Assembly: GCA_036346225.1 (NCBI GenBank)
Contig: JARFIW010001739.1
Location: 10,333,001 to 10,397,000 of the forward strand
From: Platerodrilus igneus
Taxonomy: Eukaryota > Arthropoda > Insecta > Coleoptera > Lycidae
DNA length: 64,000 nt
Direction of reading: 5' to 3'
A program made the translations under genes and the position numbers. Numbering within the stretch: position 1 is the stretch's first letter; each line of letters opens with the position of its first letter. This document shows, in pieces, positions 21,791 to 32,748 of this stretch. The notes beneath the pieces were generated by a model. It worked only from the letters and a program-made list of their open reading frames with translations. It ran no database searches and was not told where the DNA came from.

Positions 21791-23084
21791 TCTTTAAAAC
21801 TTATTTCCTTTATAACTTGTATATTTTAAAATTGTGTTGACCTATTTTGCATATTGTGTGACGTCATCGAAATTTGCGCGTCGTTTTTCATATTATGTAA
21901 TATCGTTACCAACTGTCTTTTGTGGCGCATGTACCACGTTTACGGGACTGTAATACCATTTCCAATTAAAACTTTATCTTTACAAAATCAAATGAAAGTT
22001 ACTTTTTAAATCAGTCAATATTAATTTAAAAATTAAATTTGCATTTCATAAAAGAACATAATTAATTATCGGAGGTATCAGATCTGTTTCCTACGATTCA
22101 CACTTAAGATCATAAAATTATTTAATGTTTCAATTATTTAAATTCAGTGTTAAACACTTAATCGTATTTTAGATAGCAAGATTCCTAAAATTAATTTCAA
22201 CTTATACGAAATAATTTATCTTGTAACTGGCTTTTTAGATCATCAATATTAAATAAAAATTTCACACGGAAATTCCTCAGTTCGATGTTCAAAAGAAATG
22301 TTTTTGGAACGACTCACCCTTTATTATTTCTGACGACACATCATGACCTTTCCATGACATAGAAAGCCTACCATCAAATCGTAACCTAAACAGTGTCTCT
22401 AACTTGCATGGTGGATTCCAACGACAATGAAAACGTGTCTTTGCGTGGGTTAAACAGCGTCAATATTCTGCATTGGTAGATAATAACATCTTGAATAGAG
22501 CGTGCTGCTGTGTCTATTATTTAACATATAATTCTATCAGTTCAGTGTTTTTTTTGTTGAACTTTAGGGTGACATCATATATTGTAATCAACAAATACTT
22601 CTCATAATTGCATTAAATTTTGTTGATCAATATCTAAAAGTAGTTGCGCTACAAGGTAATAAAATTTAATTTAAATTTCTGAATAGGAATTATACGAAAC
22701 ATTGATTAAGATTGGTTTGGTTAATTTTTCAGGTGTGGCATGAATACTGCTAAACAAAGGATTGCTGCCAAAGCACTAAGGAACAACATCTTAGCGTCTT
22801 GGTGGTTGAATTACAAGTGATGGGTTTTTTTTTGCAGCTGGCGGAGTCTAACGGAACAAACGACCCGAGGCGTGTTTTATAACCAATGGATACATAGCTA
22901 TCCCGTGACTTTATTCGACTTGTCGTAACAAACTTATATTTCTTATTTTTTGAGATTATTGAAATTTTATTTATGAAAATCATAAGATTTTTGGTGTTGG
23001 ACAAATTTGTAACACGAAATACTTTGTCAAGAAGAACTTTAAGGAAACTAATAATGACCTATACGTTGAAACATAGATTCATAG
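21791..23084. other. AT-rich stretch, nothing firmly recognised
   Basis: Near 23070-23100 a relic of the FYNRKF block (TTCATAGGGAATTTAGAAAATT) joins the Penelope-like repeat that follows. The rest, including the 84-codon frame at 22750-23004 (-), was not recognised. Confidence 0.4.
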
Positions 23085-23462
23085 GGAATTTAGAAAATTA
23101 AACTGCTTCATCCGTAACGTTCACTGATCCGCTACGACACTCTCTATTCATGATCACTCATGCATCAAGTTCTCGCCCTATATAAACTACCACTTTTGCT
23201 ACTTTCACCCGTTGCTTTGCCACAAGACATCTTTTGGTTTAAGTGGGCTAGTGAGTCTGTCAGTTAAGAAGTAACTTTTCACACTCTTTACGCTTTAACT
23301 TGTCTACTTCATATTATAATTCTTATCTTTATTATTATTTTTAATATTTATTTTCATTTTCTTTTCTTGTCCTAATGAAACTCATTACAAAAGTGGACGA
23401 AACATCGACCTTAGTTTATAACATGACACGGTCCAACCCGGAACCATAAATATTCATAATCT
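23085..23462 (+). mobile_element. Penelope-like terminal region, + orientation
   Basis: Inverted copy of the non-coding part of 19936-20310: CGTAACGTTCACTGATCCGC, TATTCATGATCACTCATG, CAAGTTCTCGCCCTA, GGTTTAAGTGGGCTAGTGAGTCTG, and CTTATCTTTATTATTATTTT are shared. A possible relic hammerhead core is present: CTAATGA at 23372-23378 and CGAAAC at 23398-23403, followed by ATCGACC. Confidence 0.65.
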
Positions 23463-23829
23463 ATATAATTGGTTTTCTCTTGAATTTTCTCGGCTTTGTG
23501 AGGTTAGATGTTTATCTTATGATGCAATATGACTTCTCAACGACCTTTCCACATATAGACATACATACATATATTTTTACAATTTATATAAGATTTTAAG
23601 GTTACTAAAAATTCTATTAGATTGTCCTACTCATTTTTCCAAATAATTATTTAATTTTTGAATATCTTCTCTGATGATTTAAGAGGTAAAATGTGTTGTA
23701 TTTAATTTTGCATTATTTTTAGACATAGCTTATGCAGATTGTATGGCAACTTTAAGTAATAATGTTTTATATCAGGCCCGGCAAATCAAACACCCGCGGC
23801 GCATTCTGAAAACTTGTAGCTTCAAATAG
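23463..23829. other. AT-rich stretch without recognised feature
   Basis: Only low-complexity AT-rich DNA is visible here. Confidence 0.5.
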
Positions 23830-24110
23830 GAGTATAAATTTCTCGGAACTGACAAAGTATTCCTTAGTCCACCGTTTACGAACGCCAGTTCTTTTCATGC
23901 TAGAATACGTTAGATTATATATAACAATTTCCTCAAAAGACCACTAACTGCTTCCGAAAACATCCCATTATACTCAAGCTAGGGCATTTTCTAAAGCTTG
24001 TAATAGTAGTAAACTTCTCGCTTTTCTACATCTCAATCGTCCTTTTGTGTGGAATTCGATTAAGCTTTTTAAAGGCGTAGCAATAACTGTTAGGGATATA
24101 TTTATATTTC
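23830..24110 (-). repeat. Diverged dispersed repeat, - copy (partner at 11380-11640)
   Basis: Inverse complement of the 11380-11640 repeat: CTAGAATACGTTAGATTATATATAACAATTTCC, GACCACTAACTGCTTCC, TCTAAAGCTTG and CATCTCAATCGTCCTTTTGTG mirror the blocks listed there. Non-coding. Confidence 0.75.
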
Positions 24111-24531
24111 ATGAACAAAAGCAACTCCCCCGAAACGGGACGATATATTATCTACATAAAATAACTTGTGGCGTTCTAAGTATCACTTAATACTAAAGTG
24201 GCATGCTATATGGTTAAGATTCTTTTTGAGATCCAATTTTCATGTTCTCGTTTATCCTCTTATGTTGTTTGGTATGTGCTGTTAGAATATTTAAAATTCT
24301 TAAGATTCTATTGCACAATAATATTACTTTGATAACTAAATATAAGAAAAATCATAGTGTTCGCAAATGATTTTAATAACTAAATACGTATTTTGTCATC
24401 ATCAATCAGTAGAAAAACAATCTCGACACAAAAACACACGTTCAAGTGCCTTTCTGAAGGCGTTCTTTTCAACATTTAGATTAAAGTGAACTTATCTGGC
24501 GGACAATTAGATAATCGTCGGTCTAAAGTGA

Positions 24532-24771
24532 TAACCTGCTAAGTCACTTCTGACCAATTGTACAGGAGAGATGAAAAACGATTCTTAGCCATTATAGTTA
24601 ATAAAAATCAAGAAAATAAATTTAGAAAACACCTACAAAGTATAAGAAAGCTGTACATTACTGTAATATGTAGAAATTATTATGTTAACTGTATGTTTTA
24701 GTCCTTTTTGACAGATAGCTGGTAATCGTTTTTTAAAATTAATTTAATAATGGACTTAGCAGGTTAATTAA
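24532..24771. mobile_element. Candidate TTAA-type MITE of about 240 bp
   Basis: Left end ATAACCTGCTAAGTC (24532-24546) and right end GACTTAGCAGGTTAA are inverted copies with one mismatch. Inside them AAAAACGATT-TTAGCCATTA and, inverted, AAAACGATTACCAGCTATC are also symmetric. The flanking TTAA (ATAA on the left) would fit a piggyBac-like target duplication. There is no coding capacity. Confidence 0.55.
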
Positions 24772-25187
24772 GTTAAAGGAATATTTTATACTAAAAACTT
24801 TATTATCATTTACAAAAATTATTAACAAAAAATAACGTATTACACTGCTTCATTCGTGTAGAAGGTCGTCATAAAATTTGTGGTAGTCTACAATAAAGTT
24901 TTTAATAACTTGAAGGTCTTCATACTTTTTAGCGGTTATTTGCCGTTTTTCTGAATAGGTTTTTTAGGGTTCCCAAGAGTGTTGAAAGAGTTTAATTGGC
25001 TACAGCCCTTAGGGAAGCAATATTGCACGAAATCGATCATTTTGGTTTACATGTTGTTCTACCAATAAATTATTTCGCATTATAAAATTTTATTCAACGC
25101 CCTAATCCTGTATAAAATTCATAAAACAAATCTCGCTACCTTCTACAGTTCAAAAATAGAAATTTTATTGTAACAAAGTAAATAAAG

Positions 25188-25508
25188 TCATAGGTTCAAT
25201 GCGCATCTACCGGTTTGTAACATGCCACAGGTTGTTGTTCGATTGAGCACTGCCGGCTGCATGGAAAATCCACCACTTGTAGTCCAAATATCAGTCCGCA
25301 AACATGTGTTTGTTAAGCGCATTGGCCGCAAGTCTATGTCTAGCAATCCTCCTGTTTCACCTGTATAATTAATGGAGCCAATTAACCAATGGTTCGTATA
25401 ATTTCTATACGTAAAATTTAATAAAATATTATTTATTTGTAGCGCAACTAAGCAAACACGTTTAAATATAAATTTTACTAAAACAAAAATTAATTCAACC
25501 ATTAGCAA
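25188..25508 (-). CDS. Unrecognised 106-codon reading frame
   Basis: The N-terminal third is hydrophobic and AT-encoded (MLMVELIFVLVKFIFKRVCL). The rest is of mixed composition with several Cys residues (SINYTGETGGLLDIDL, NRTTTCGMLQTGRCALNL) and is encoded by an unusually GC-balanced 200-bp block. It could be a signal-peptide-like start plus a short domain, a repeat fragment or chance. There is no recognised family and no neighbour context. Confidence 0.2.
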   Translation of the reverse strand: MLMVELIFVLVKFIFKRVCLVALQINNILLNFTYRNYTNHWLIGSINYTGETGGLLDIDLRPMRLTNTCLRTDIWTTSGGFSMQPAVLNRTTTCGMLQTGRCALNL

Positions 25509-26288
25509 TTTTTATTATCCTTACATATGATGGCACTGTGAAAAGCAGCAATACTTTTTTCATAACCAGGATGTATTTAACTACCGACGCTGACCCTTGA
25601 ACTCAAGAAGATAAGGTTACGACACGTTCCAATGTCATAAACAACGATGCAGGCGGGAGGCCCCGTATAGGATTTCGTCCATGTATTCGATCTATTCCGC
25701 CATGGAAGAACCAGGTGATCACGCCTGTAATGTACGGTGAGTCGTATAAAAACATTTCCATTGATATTCGTACTGTTGGGATATTACATACATTTTGTTT
25801 AATTTTTATTGGTCAAAAAACTTATACATTAATTGGTAAAAGATCTTGTGTAATGCTATTTAAAAAGTTGGTTTAAGAGCTAAGTATAAATGAAAATGAT
25901 TTTTAAATTTTCATATTTAGTACTGAAGTTTTGCTCACAATGAAATTTAATATTTGCAATATATAATGACTTTGTGGTCATAAATGTAAGTCGCAGGGCC
26001 TCAGATCTGATCACCTTCGATAACCTAAAATGTTTTTTTGTTATGAAGTAAGAATTTAAATTAAAAATTTGACAGAATAGTTAAAGAGAAATAACTTTTC
26101 ATTTGGTTTTGTGTATATAACTTCTTTCAGAAAAATAGATGCTTTGAGTTGACTTAAAATTTATTTACTCAGGTTTTTGGGCATATGAATTAACATAAAA
26201 AAAGGAGTTTAAACTATGTAGTTTTGGTCGTATAGACCGTTTCAAAGATAATATAACTTGATTAGAGATATCTATTAAATGATTATAA
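25509..26288. other. Non-coding flank before gypsy-1
   Basis: A GC-richer spot at 25640-25740 was not recognised. The rest is AT-rich. Confidence 0.4.
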
Positions 26289-26293
26289 AAACT

Positions 26294-27977
26294 TATTACA
26301 CTATATTTTTTTTAATCACAATTTAATGTGCTTTTATTATGCTATAATATTTAAATATAGACATGAGACTCAGTAACGTAATTTAATTCTTTATACACTT
26401 TGTATAGGGGATAAGACTTAGCATGCCACCACAGAGTATGTAACTGAATCCAGCAAACTTACCCGTTGCGTTATAATTGAATGAATGTTACCTCAATTAG
26501 CCAATATACTCAACCAGTAAATATAGCAATGTATTCACAACCCTAAGTGTACGCTAATTAATGGCAAAAGATAATCTACAAATAAGTCAATCTAACTCAA
26601 TGATCTCTATTGTAAAATATTCCCAATTACTGTTTGTACATTGATAAAAATGAAATAAATGCATGACATAATTAAACGTAATTTGGTTTACGGGTCTCAA
26701 CACAAATTTTAAGAAAGCCTTTTCTTGTTTCACTTGAAGCAATTGCTCGAAGCTCACAATTTACATATAAATCACATATAATATATAGATTAATTCGTTT
26801 CCGTTTTAACTGAACAAGAACTAATTAATACACCCTGAGTCCCAATTTAACTTCCACAAAAATAAGTCATTTACGGGTTAGAGATCCAGACTTTAACAAC
26901 TAATCCTAATTAGTTATACTCATCTAGATACACATGATATGGAACGGCACGCCATCAGCATCCTTAACATTTTTGCAACCACCACTTGCAGCCTTTAAAC
27001 TCCATTCCATAACGGTTTCTTATTGTACAACATATACCCAAGACAAAGACAAGACTCCAAACAAAAATGAAATAAAAATAAGAATAAAAAATCTGTAATA
27101 ATAATTGTGTTTAATTTGTCTAATTTACTTAAGGATTTACTTACCCTGGAAACCAGGATGAAAGAAATATATAACAATTAATGCACGCGACCATGTGCTA
27201 CCAAACAAGCAAGGTTGAAATATAAAATCCAGTTCAACTGTTCCAAAAAATATTCTACTCTTCAGCAATATTCTTTTTTGTTATGCTAGGCGATAAATCC
27301 CAATATTTTGGATGACTTTCTCTTACTCTGATATAGTCAGAAAATTCGCACTAGCATACACCATGCTTTAACCAAGCTGTTCACAAAACAATCAGAAAGG
27401 AAATACCTTCTTCTCAGATAATCCAAATCAAAACAGGAATGCAATATAAAGAGATTAAATTTCAATAATTAAAATCAATAAGACAGGGCAGCATTTCACC
27501 TGCTAAACAATTATAACATTGAGTAACTCCTTTTAAAACAAAAGAATTCTTGTTAGGTACATGTAACAATTCCATAACATTTAAAATTAATTTCATGATA
27601 TATCCTTTTTTATTTTGAGATATATTTATTAAAATGTAATGCATTCAAGTTCTAAATAACTATCAATTCCCTGAATGCAGACCTGTGTTTATTCTTTCAA
27701 ATCAATCACATCAAAACTGTCAACTTATTTTCTTAATAAACAATAATCAATAATAGATATTATTTCAATTAAGATGAAGTTTCAAAACAACAAATTACTA
27801 GATGAATTCAATTGGTCAGAATGAAAGTTATTGTAATTAATGCTGTTTATATTTTCAAATAAGAAATAGACAATTAAAAATTTATAATACCAAAGCCAAA
27901 ATGAATTAAGTTCTTGTAAATATCATGTATGTAAGATAAGTGTTTGCAATAAAATTAATAAAATTTAAACCGTTACA
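26294..27977 (-). repeat. Gypsy-1 3' LTR
   Basis: Begins TGTAACGGTTTAAATTTTA on - at 27977, directly after the PPT. It lacks the 13 bp present near the same end of the 5' LTR. Confidence 0.9.
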
Positions 27978-27990
27978 TCACTCCCTTCTC
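27978..27990 (-). other. Gypsy-1 polypurine tract
   Basis: GAGAAGGGAGTGA on -, immediately before the 3' LTR. It primes plus-strand DNA synthesis in LTR elements. Confidence 0.8.
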
Positions 27991-28075
27991 AAAAAAAAAT
28001 TTCAAAGAAATTTTCAAAATCCAAATTCATACAATTTCGTCATCGAACTTTCAATCAGCATTCTTCCAATTTTGT

Positions 28076-30133
28076 TTATTTGTAACGTGTTCGTTTTCTG
28101 TGTTCAGGCCAATCCTCTGTGTGCGTTTGATCAATTTTTAAGTCTTTTATATTCCACTTTCCCTGAGGAATACCTTTATCATCTTCTAATTCATAAGTAT
28201 TTATTCCTAATTTTTTTTTGATTACATATGGTCCTGAAAATTTTTTATCTAATTTTGCTGAATAATTTTTACTTTTATCAGATAATTTATATGTCTTTTT
28301 CCAGACTAGCTGACCTTCCTGTAATTGTACTGGTCTGTGTCTAAGATTATACGAATGTGTTGCTTTTATATGAGCTATTTTTAATTGTTTTTCAACAAAG
28401 TTATGAATTTCTTGTAATTTACGAGCTTTTTCATTAGTTAAAATTTCCTTAGTTTCATTTATTTTGTTAATATCTTCTTTGCTATGCAGATCTGATTCAT
28501 CTAATTTTTCAGTATTTGTAGTTAAATGGCGTTTTTTCCTCATTAATTTAAAATAATTACCATCTGTACTCATTTCGTTACCAAAATTTACAAAATGGGG
28601 TGAATTTTTTGTAACTTCGGACTTAGCTGTTCTAATAGCACAACCAAGTTTAGGTAAGTTAATATCCCAATGTTTTTGGTTATCATTTATATATGAGCGT
28701 ATCATAGTTTCAATTACTCTATTATACCTTTCAGTGAAATTTGGTGAAGGATCGTATAATGGATTTGTTAAAATGTAATATTGTATTCTTTCAAAAGTTT
28801 TCAAATTCCTTAGATTTGAATTGACCTCCATTATCAGAGCGTAATAATTCAGGAACTCCAAAAGCATACAAATATTGTCTTCAATTATTTGAGCGACTTT
28901 TTTCGCTGTAGCTGTCCTTAATGGGTAAAGTAAAGTAAATTTACTGAAATAATCTACTATGACTAGTATGAAACAATGACCTGATGTACTTCGAGGGAAG
29001 GGTCCCATGAGATCTGTAGATATATATTGCCAACATCTTGTAATTTCTGGTTTTGATCCCATTTCACCTGCAATCTTCTTCTGTTCAGGTTTTTGTTCTG
29101 CACAAATACGGCAATTGCGAATATAGTTGGTTACGTCTGACTTAAGTTTTGGCCAATAATATTTAGAAAGAATTTTATGGTATGTTTTATAAATACCTAA
29201 ATGACCAGATTTCGGATCATTATGCGATTCGTATAAAATGTTTAATCTTTCAGGTTTTGGAATGACTATTTTCCATTTATCAAAAGGTTCATAAAAAGCA
29301 TTATCATTTACATATTTATAAAGAATATTATCTTCGTCGACTTTCCATTTACCATAACGAAGTGGATGTTTTCTTACTTCATCACACATTTTGATGTACC
29401 AAGGACATTTATTCCAAGTATTTAAATTTATATTGTCAATAAATCCTAGTGGTGCTCTTGATAAACAGTCGGGTACTAAGTGATCTTTACCAGGTCTGTG
29501 TACTACTTTGAAATTGTATTGTTGAAGACGTAGTGCCCATCGTCCAAGACGCCCTTGTGGATTTTTAAGATTGGTAATCCAAACAAAGCTACTATGATCT
29601 GTTACTACAGTAAATTCTGCTAGTTCTAAATAGCATCTAAGTTTTTCAATTGCCCAAATTACGCATAGTAATTCTTTTTCAGTTACTGAATATTTGAGTT
29701 CGTTTTTGTTTAATGTTCGTGATAAATAACAAATCACATGAGTTTTACCTCCGAATTCTTGTGTAAGAACTGCTCCTAAGCCATAACTGCTTGCGTCACA
29801 ATGTAATGTATATGGTTTTTCAAAGTTAGGACATGATAGTATTGGTGTAGAAATTAATTTGTTCTTGACGTTATCAAAAGCTAATTGACATTCAGTTGTT
29901 CATTTAAATTTAGAATTTTTCTTTGTTAAATTTGTTAGTGGAGTTATAAGACATGATAGATCAGGAATAAAACGTCGGTAATAAGATACCATTCCTAAAA
30001 ATGATCGAACCTGTTTAGGAGTTTTTGGCATTGCCATTTCTACAATTGCACTAACTTTTTCTGGGTCAACTGATAAACCAGCTCTGTTTATTACATATCC
30101 TACAAATTTCAATTCGCTTCTGCAAAATAACAT
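28076..30133 (-). pseudogene. Gypsy-1 RT thumb, RNase H, integrase
   Basis: The thumb part (30133-29903) has FVGYVINRAGLSVDPEKVSA and SFLGMVSYYRRFIPDLS. A TGA at 29900-29902 sits at a position that is normally Trp. RNase H follows: YSVTEKELLCVIWAIEKLRC and VTDHSSFVWITN. The integrase has an H2C2 finger (HLGIYKTYHK ... CRICAEQ), the first catalytic block STDLMGPFPRST and the third, NFTERYNRVIETM. Between them about 28870-28780 is read in a shifted frame, so the second catalytic Asp is not encoded in the open frame. A C-terminal GPY/F-type end (KFSGPYVIKKKLGINTYELE) is present. Confidence 0.9.
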
Positions 30134-30737
30134 TTTTCCTGTTTAGGATTAAATTTGCCTGTATTAGTCTGTGAAAAACTTCTTTTAGAATTTTTGTATG
30201 TGTTGAAAAATCTTCTGTTACAATTACCAAATCGTCCAAATATTTAAATACAAATGGTTCTAGTTCTGGACCAAATACTTTATCGATTAATGATTGAAAT
30301 GATGCAGGTGCATTGGTAAGACCAAATGCAAGTCTGTTAAACTGAAAATGACCACGTCCTGGTATTGAAAATGCGGTATATTGTTTTGAATTTTCTTCCA
30401 TTTTCACCTGATAGTAAGCTTTAGTGATATCCAATGTTGTTATGTATTTGGCATTGCCCATTTTATGTAAAATTGAATTTATTAATGGTAAGGGGTATGC
30501 CCATTTCTCTGTAACTGCGTTTAATTTTCGGTAATCCACGCATAGTCTGTATGAACCATCGCTTTTCGGAATCATAATAATTGGCGAATTCCACGGGCTT
30601 TCGCTTTTCTCAATTACTCCAAGTTCTAACATTTTTGTTATTTCTTGGTCAATTTTTTCTTGTATTAGCGGACTAACAGGATAATATCTAGAGCGTATTG
30701 GTGGACTATTGTCACATGTTTTATTAAAGGCGTACAA
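30066..30737 (-). pseudogene. Gypsy-1 reverse transcriptase, frameshifted on both sides
   Basis: Contains YYPVSPLIQEKIDQEI, ESPWNSPIIMIPKSDGSYRL, CVDYRKLNAVT, LDITKAYYQVKME and FGLTNAPASFQ, with the catalytic FKYLDDLVIV near 30258-30229 intact. It is in frame +1 relative to the protease and ends in missense after VILQKR (about 30120), where another frameshift moves pol back to the protease frame. Confidence 0.9.
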
Positions 30738-31393
30738 CCTAGTCGAATATTTTTTATATTTTCAAAATAGTTATTTACTATGTGATTTAATTCTTGTCGT
30801 TGTTCAGATGTTGAGTCGTCTGCTGTTTGAATAGAAGATAATTGTAAGGAATTAGAATCTTCAATTCCAAAATACCATTCGCCTTTGCGTAAATCAGGGA
30901 TTATTCCCATTTTTATCCAGAAAAATGTTCCTAATACTATACTGTGTCGTATCTGAGGTACAACATAACAGTCAAAAATATGAATTTTGTCCTGTAATCT
31001 AATAGGTACAGTCATATAACCTATGCATTCTAATGAATCATTGTTAGCTACTATGCATGTAGAGTTTTCTATTTTATTTAGTTTAATTCCTATGTTTAGT
31101 AGTAGTTTATAACCTTTGTCCCCTAGAAAAATTTTATTCGCACCAGAATCTAACAGACCATTTAGTTTAATGTTGTAGATAGAAATTGTTATATGCGGAC
31201 ATTCATTTTGAGATGCTTGTGACAACATATATGATAATACAGGTTTGCTATATTTAATATAAAAATTGATTTCTTCTTGAGAGCAAAAGTTTTCATTATT
31301 AATATTAGGATAGACCGTATTGTTATTTAATTGAGGAACTTGATCACGATCTAAAATCTGTTCCTGTTGGAGTTTTCCGAAGGCATTGTGCAA
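30725..31393 (-). CDS. Gypsy-1 aspartic protease (pol N-terminus)
   Basis: The active-site block LNGLLDSGANKIFLG lies at about residues 53-67, with the catalytic DSG intact. The flap and C-terminal part VVPQIRHSIVLGTFFWIKMG follows. The frame overlaps gag by 43 bp and is -1 relative to it. GGAAAAC lies inside the overlap as a possible slip site. The pol frame then breaks by a frameshift near 30730, before the RT. Confidence 0.85.
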
Positions 31394-32748
31394 TTTCGTG
31401 CGAAGTGATTAATGCCTTGACATCTGTAGCAAATAATGTCTCGATTCTTTTGACGATTTGTAGTTTCTGATGTTGATGGGTAGTTTTGAATTGATTGTGG
31501 TTGATTATCATAGTTGGAATAAGTTCTTAAACTATTATTTATGTTTGACGGGTGTGTATTCGAACTAAAATGTCTATCTTGATATTGACTCTTATAATAT
31601 CTATCACGAGAATAGTCTCTAGTTCTATTGTGAGAATAATTCCTTTCACGAGAATAGCCTCTATTTCTATTGTGAGAATAATTCCTTTCACGAGAATGGC
31701 TTCTATTACGATAACCAGAATGCTTTCCATTACGATCGTATGAAAAATTTCTTTCTCGCGAGTAACTTCTATTTCTATAACTAGAAAAATCTCTATTTGG
31801 TTTGTTCGTATTACTACTTTGACCGATTTCAATATTATTTAATCTGTGCTTATTGCTCCTACTAACTCTGTCTACATCTCTGTTTCTACTTTTGTGGCTG
31901 TCTCTTTTCTTTCCTGATGTGTAATTTCCTTCACTGCTGTAATTACTGTCTCTAGAGTTGCAACTATTATCCCTACTTCTACCTTTATTTTTGTGGTCCA
32001 TTTCATAGTTATTCCTACCTTCTATACTTGTTCGTCTACTATTGTGATGTTTTCTATTGTCATAGTTATTTTTATAGCTATCGGGATTACTTCCTGTAGG
32101 TTTTGAAAATGATACACTTCTAGTAAGTTCTAAATTATCAAGTTTCTTCCTAAAACCTTTATCTTCATGGTAGGCTAAATCCGTTTCTACAGAGTGTTTA
32201 CTTGAAGATGGTGGTACAAAGTCTTGAATATTTTTACGGTTGTCTTCCAATTTACGACAGATTTCAATTAAATGATCAACTGATTGAATATCTATTAACA
32301 CAAGATGGTTTTGATAAAAAGGTAAGATGTTTCTTTTTATAATTCTTAATTTTACTGATTGATCTACCAAAACAGTTAGTCTACTAAATAAATTATTCAT
32401 GTATGCAACATAAATAGCGATACTTTCTTTATCTCCTTGAGTTCTAGATTTGATTTGTTCCCAAATACGTTCATTAAAATCTCGAGGTAGAAATTCATCT
32501 CTGAATAGGTCACATAAGGTGTTCCAGTCAGATATTTTGTCTTTAAGTGATCGGTAGTAAATAAGAGCTTTGCCTTCAAAAAGTTCTACTGCGCTTCGAA
32601 ATAGCTGTTGGTGAGTGATTCCTCTAGATTCACGTAATTCATTTACTCTTACTAAAAAAGCGTTCAAACCAAGTGCGTCAGATTCACTATTAAATTTTAA
32701 TCCCCATTCTGATATACTAAATTTATTGTTTATATTTAGATTTTCCAT
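31351..32748 (-). CDS. Gypsy-1 gag (capsid, RS/RNY repeats, CCHC knuckle)
   Basis: 465 residues. A retrotransposon gag domain lies at about residues 15-165 (FEGKALIYYRSLKDKISDWN, FRDEFLPRDFNERIWEQIKS, QGDKESIAIYVAYMNNLFSR). Residues about 230-400 are Arg/Ser/Asn/Tyr-rich with tandem RNRSYSRERNYS-like units. A CCHC knuckle CYRCQGINHFARNC follows at about 445. The frame is intact and overlaps the protease frame by 43 bp in the -1 frame, the usual gag-pol arrangement. The protein packages the RNA into particles. Confidence 0.9.
   Translation of the reverse strand: MENLNINNKFSISEWGLKFNSESDALGLNAFLVRVNELRESRGITHQQLFRSAVELFEGKALIYYRSLKDKISDWNTLCDLFRDEFLPRDFNERIWEQIKSRTQGDKESIAIYVAYMNNLFSRLTVLVDQSVKLRIIKRNILPFYQNHLVLIDIQSVDHLIEICRKLEDNRKNIQDFVPPSSSKHSVETDLAYHEDKGFRKKLDNLELTRSVSFSKPTGSNPDSYKNNYDNRKHHNSRRTSIEGRNNYEMDHKNKGRSRDNSCNSRDSNYSSEGNYTSGKKRDSHKSRNRDVDRVSRSNKHRLNNIEIGQSSNTNKPNRDFSSYRNRSYSRERNFSYDRNGKHSGYRNRSHSRERNYSHNRNRGYSRERNYSHNRTRDYSRDRYYKSQYQDRHFSSNTHPSNINNSLRTYSNYDNQPQSIQNYPSTSETTNRQKNRDIICYRCQGINHFARNCTMPSENSNRNRF

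Noticed and set aside
31539..31832. A 97-codon Ile-rich frame overlapping gypsy-1 gag
   Set aside because: It is a shadow of the RS/RNY tandem repeats read in another frame.
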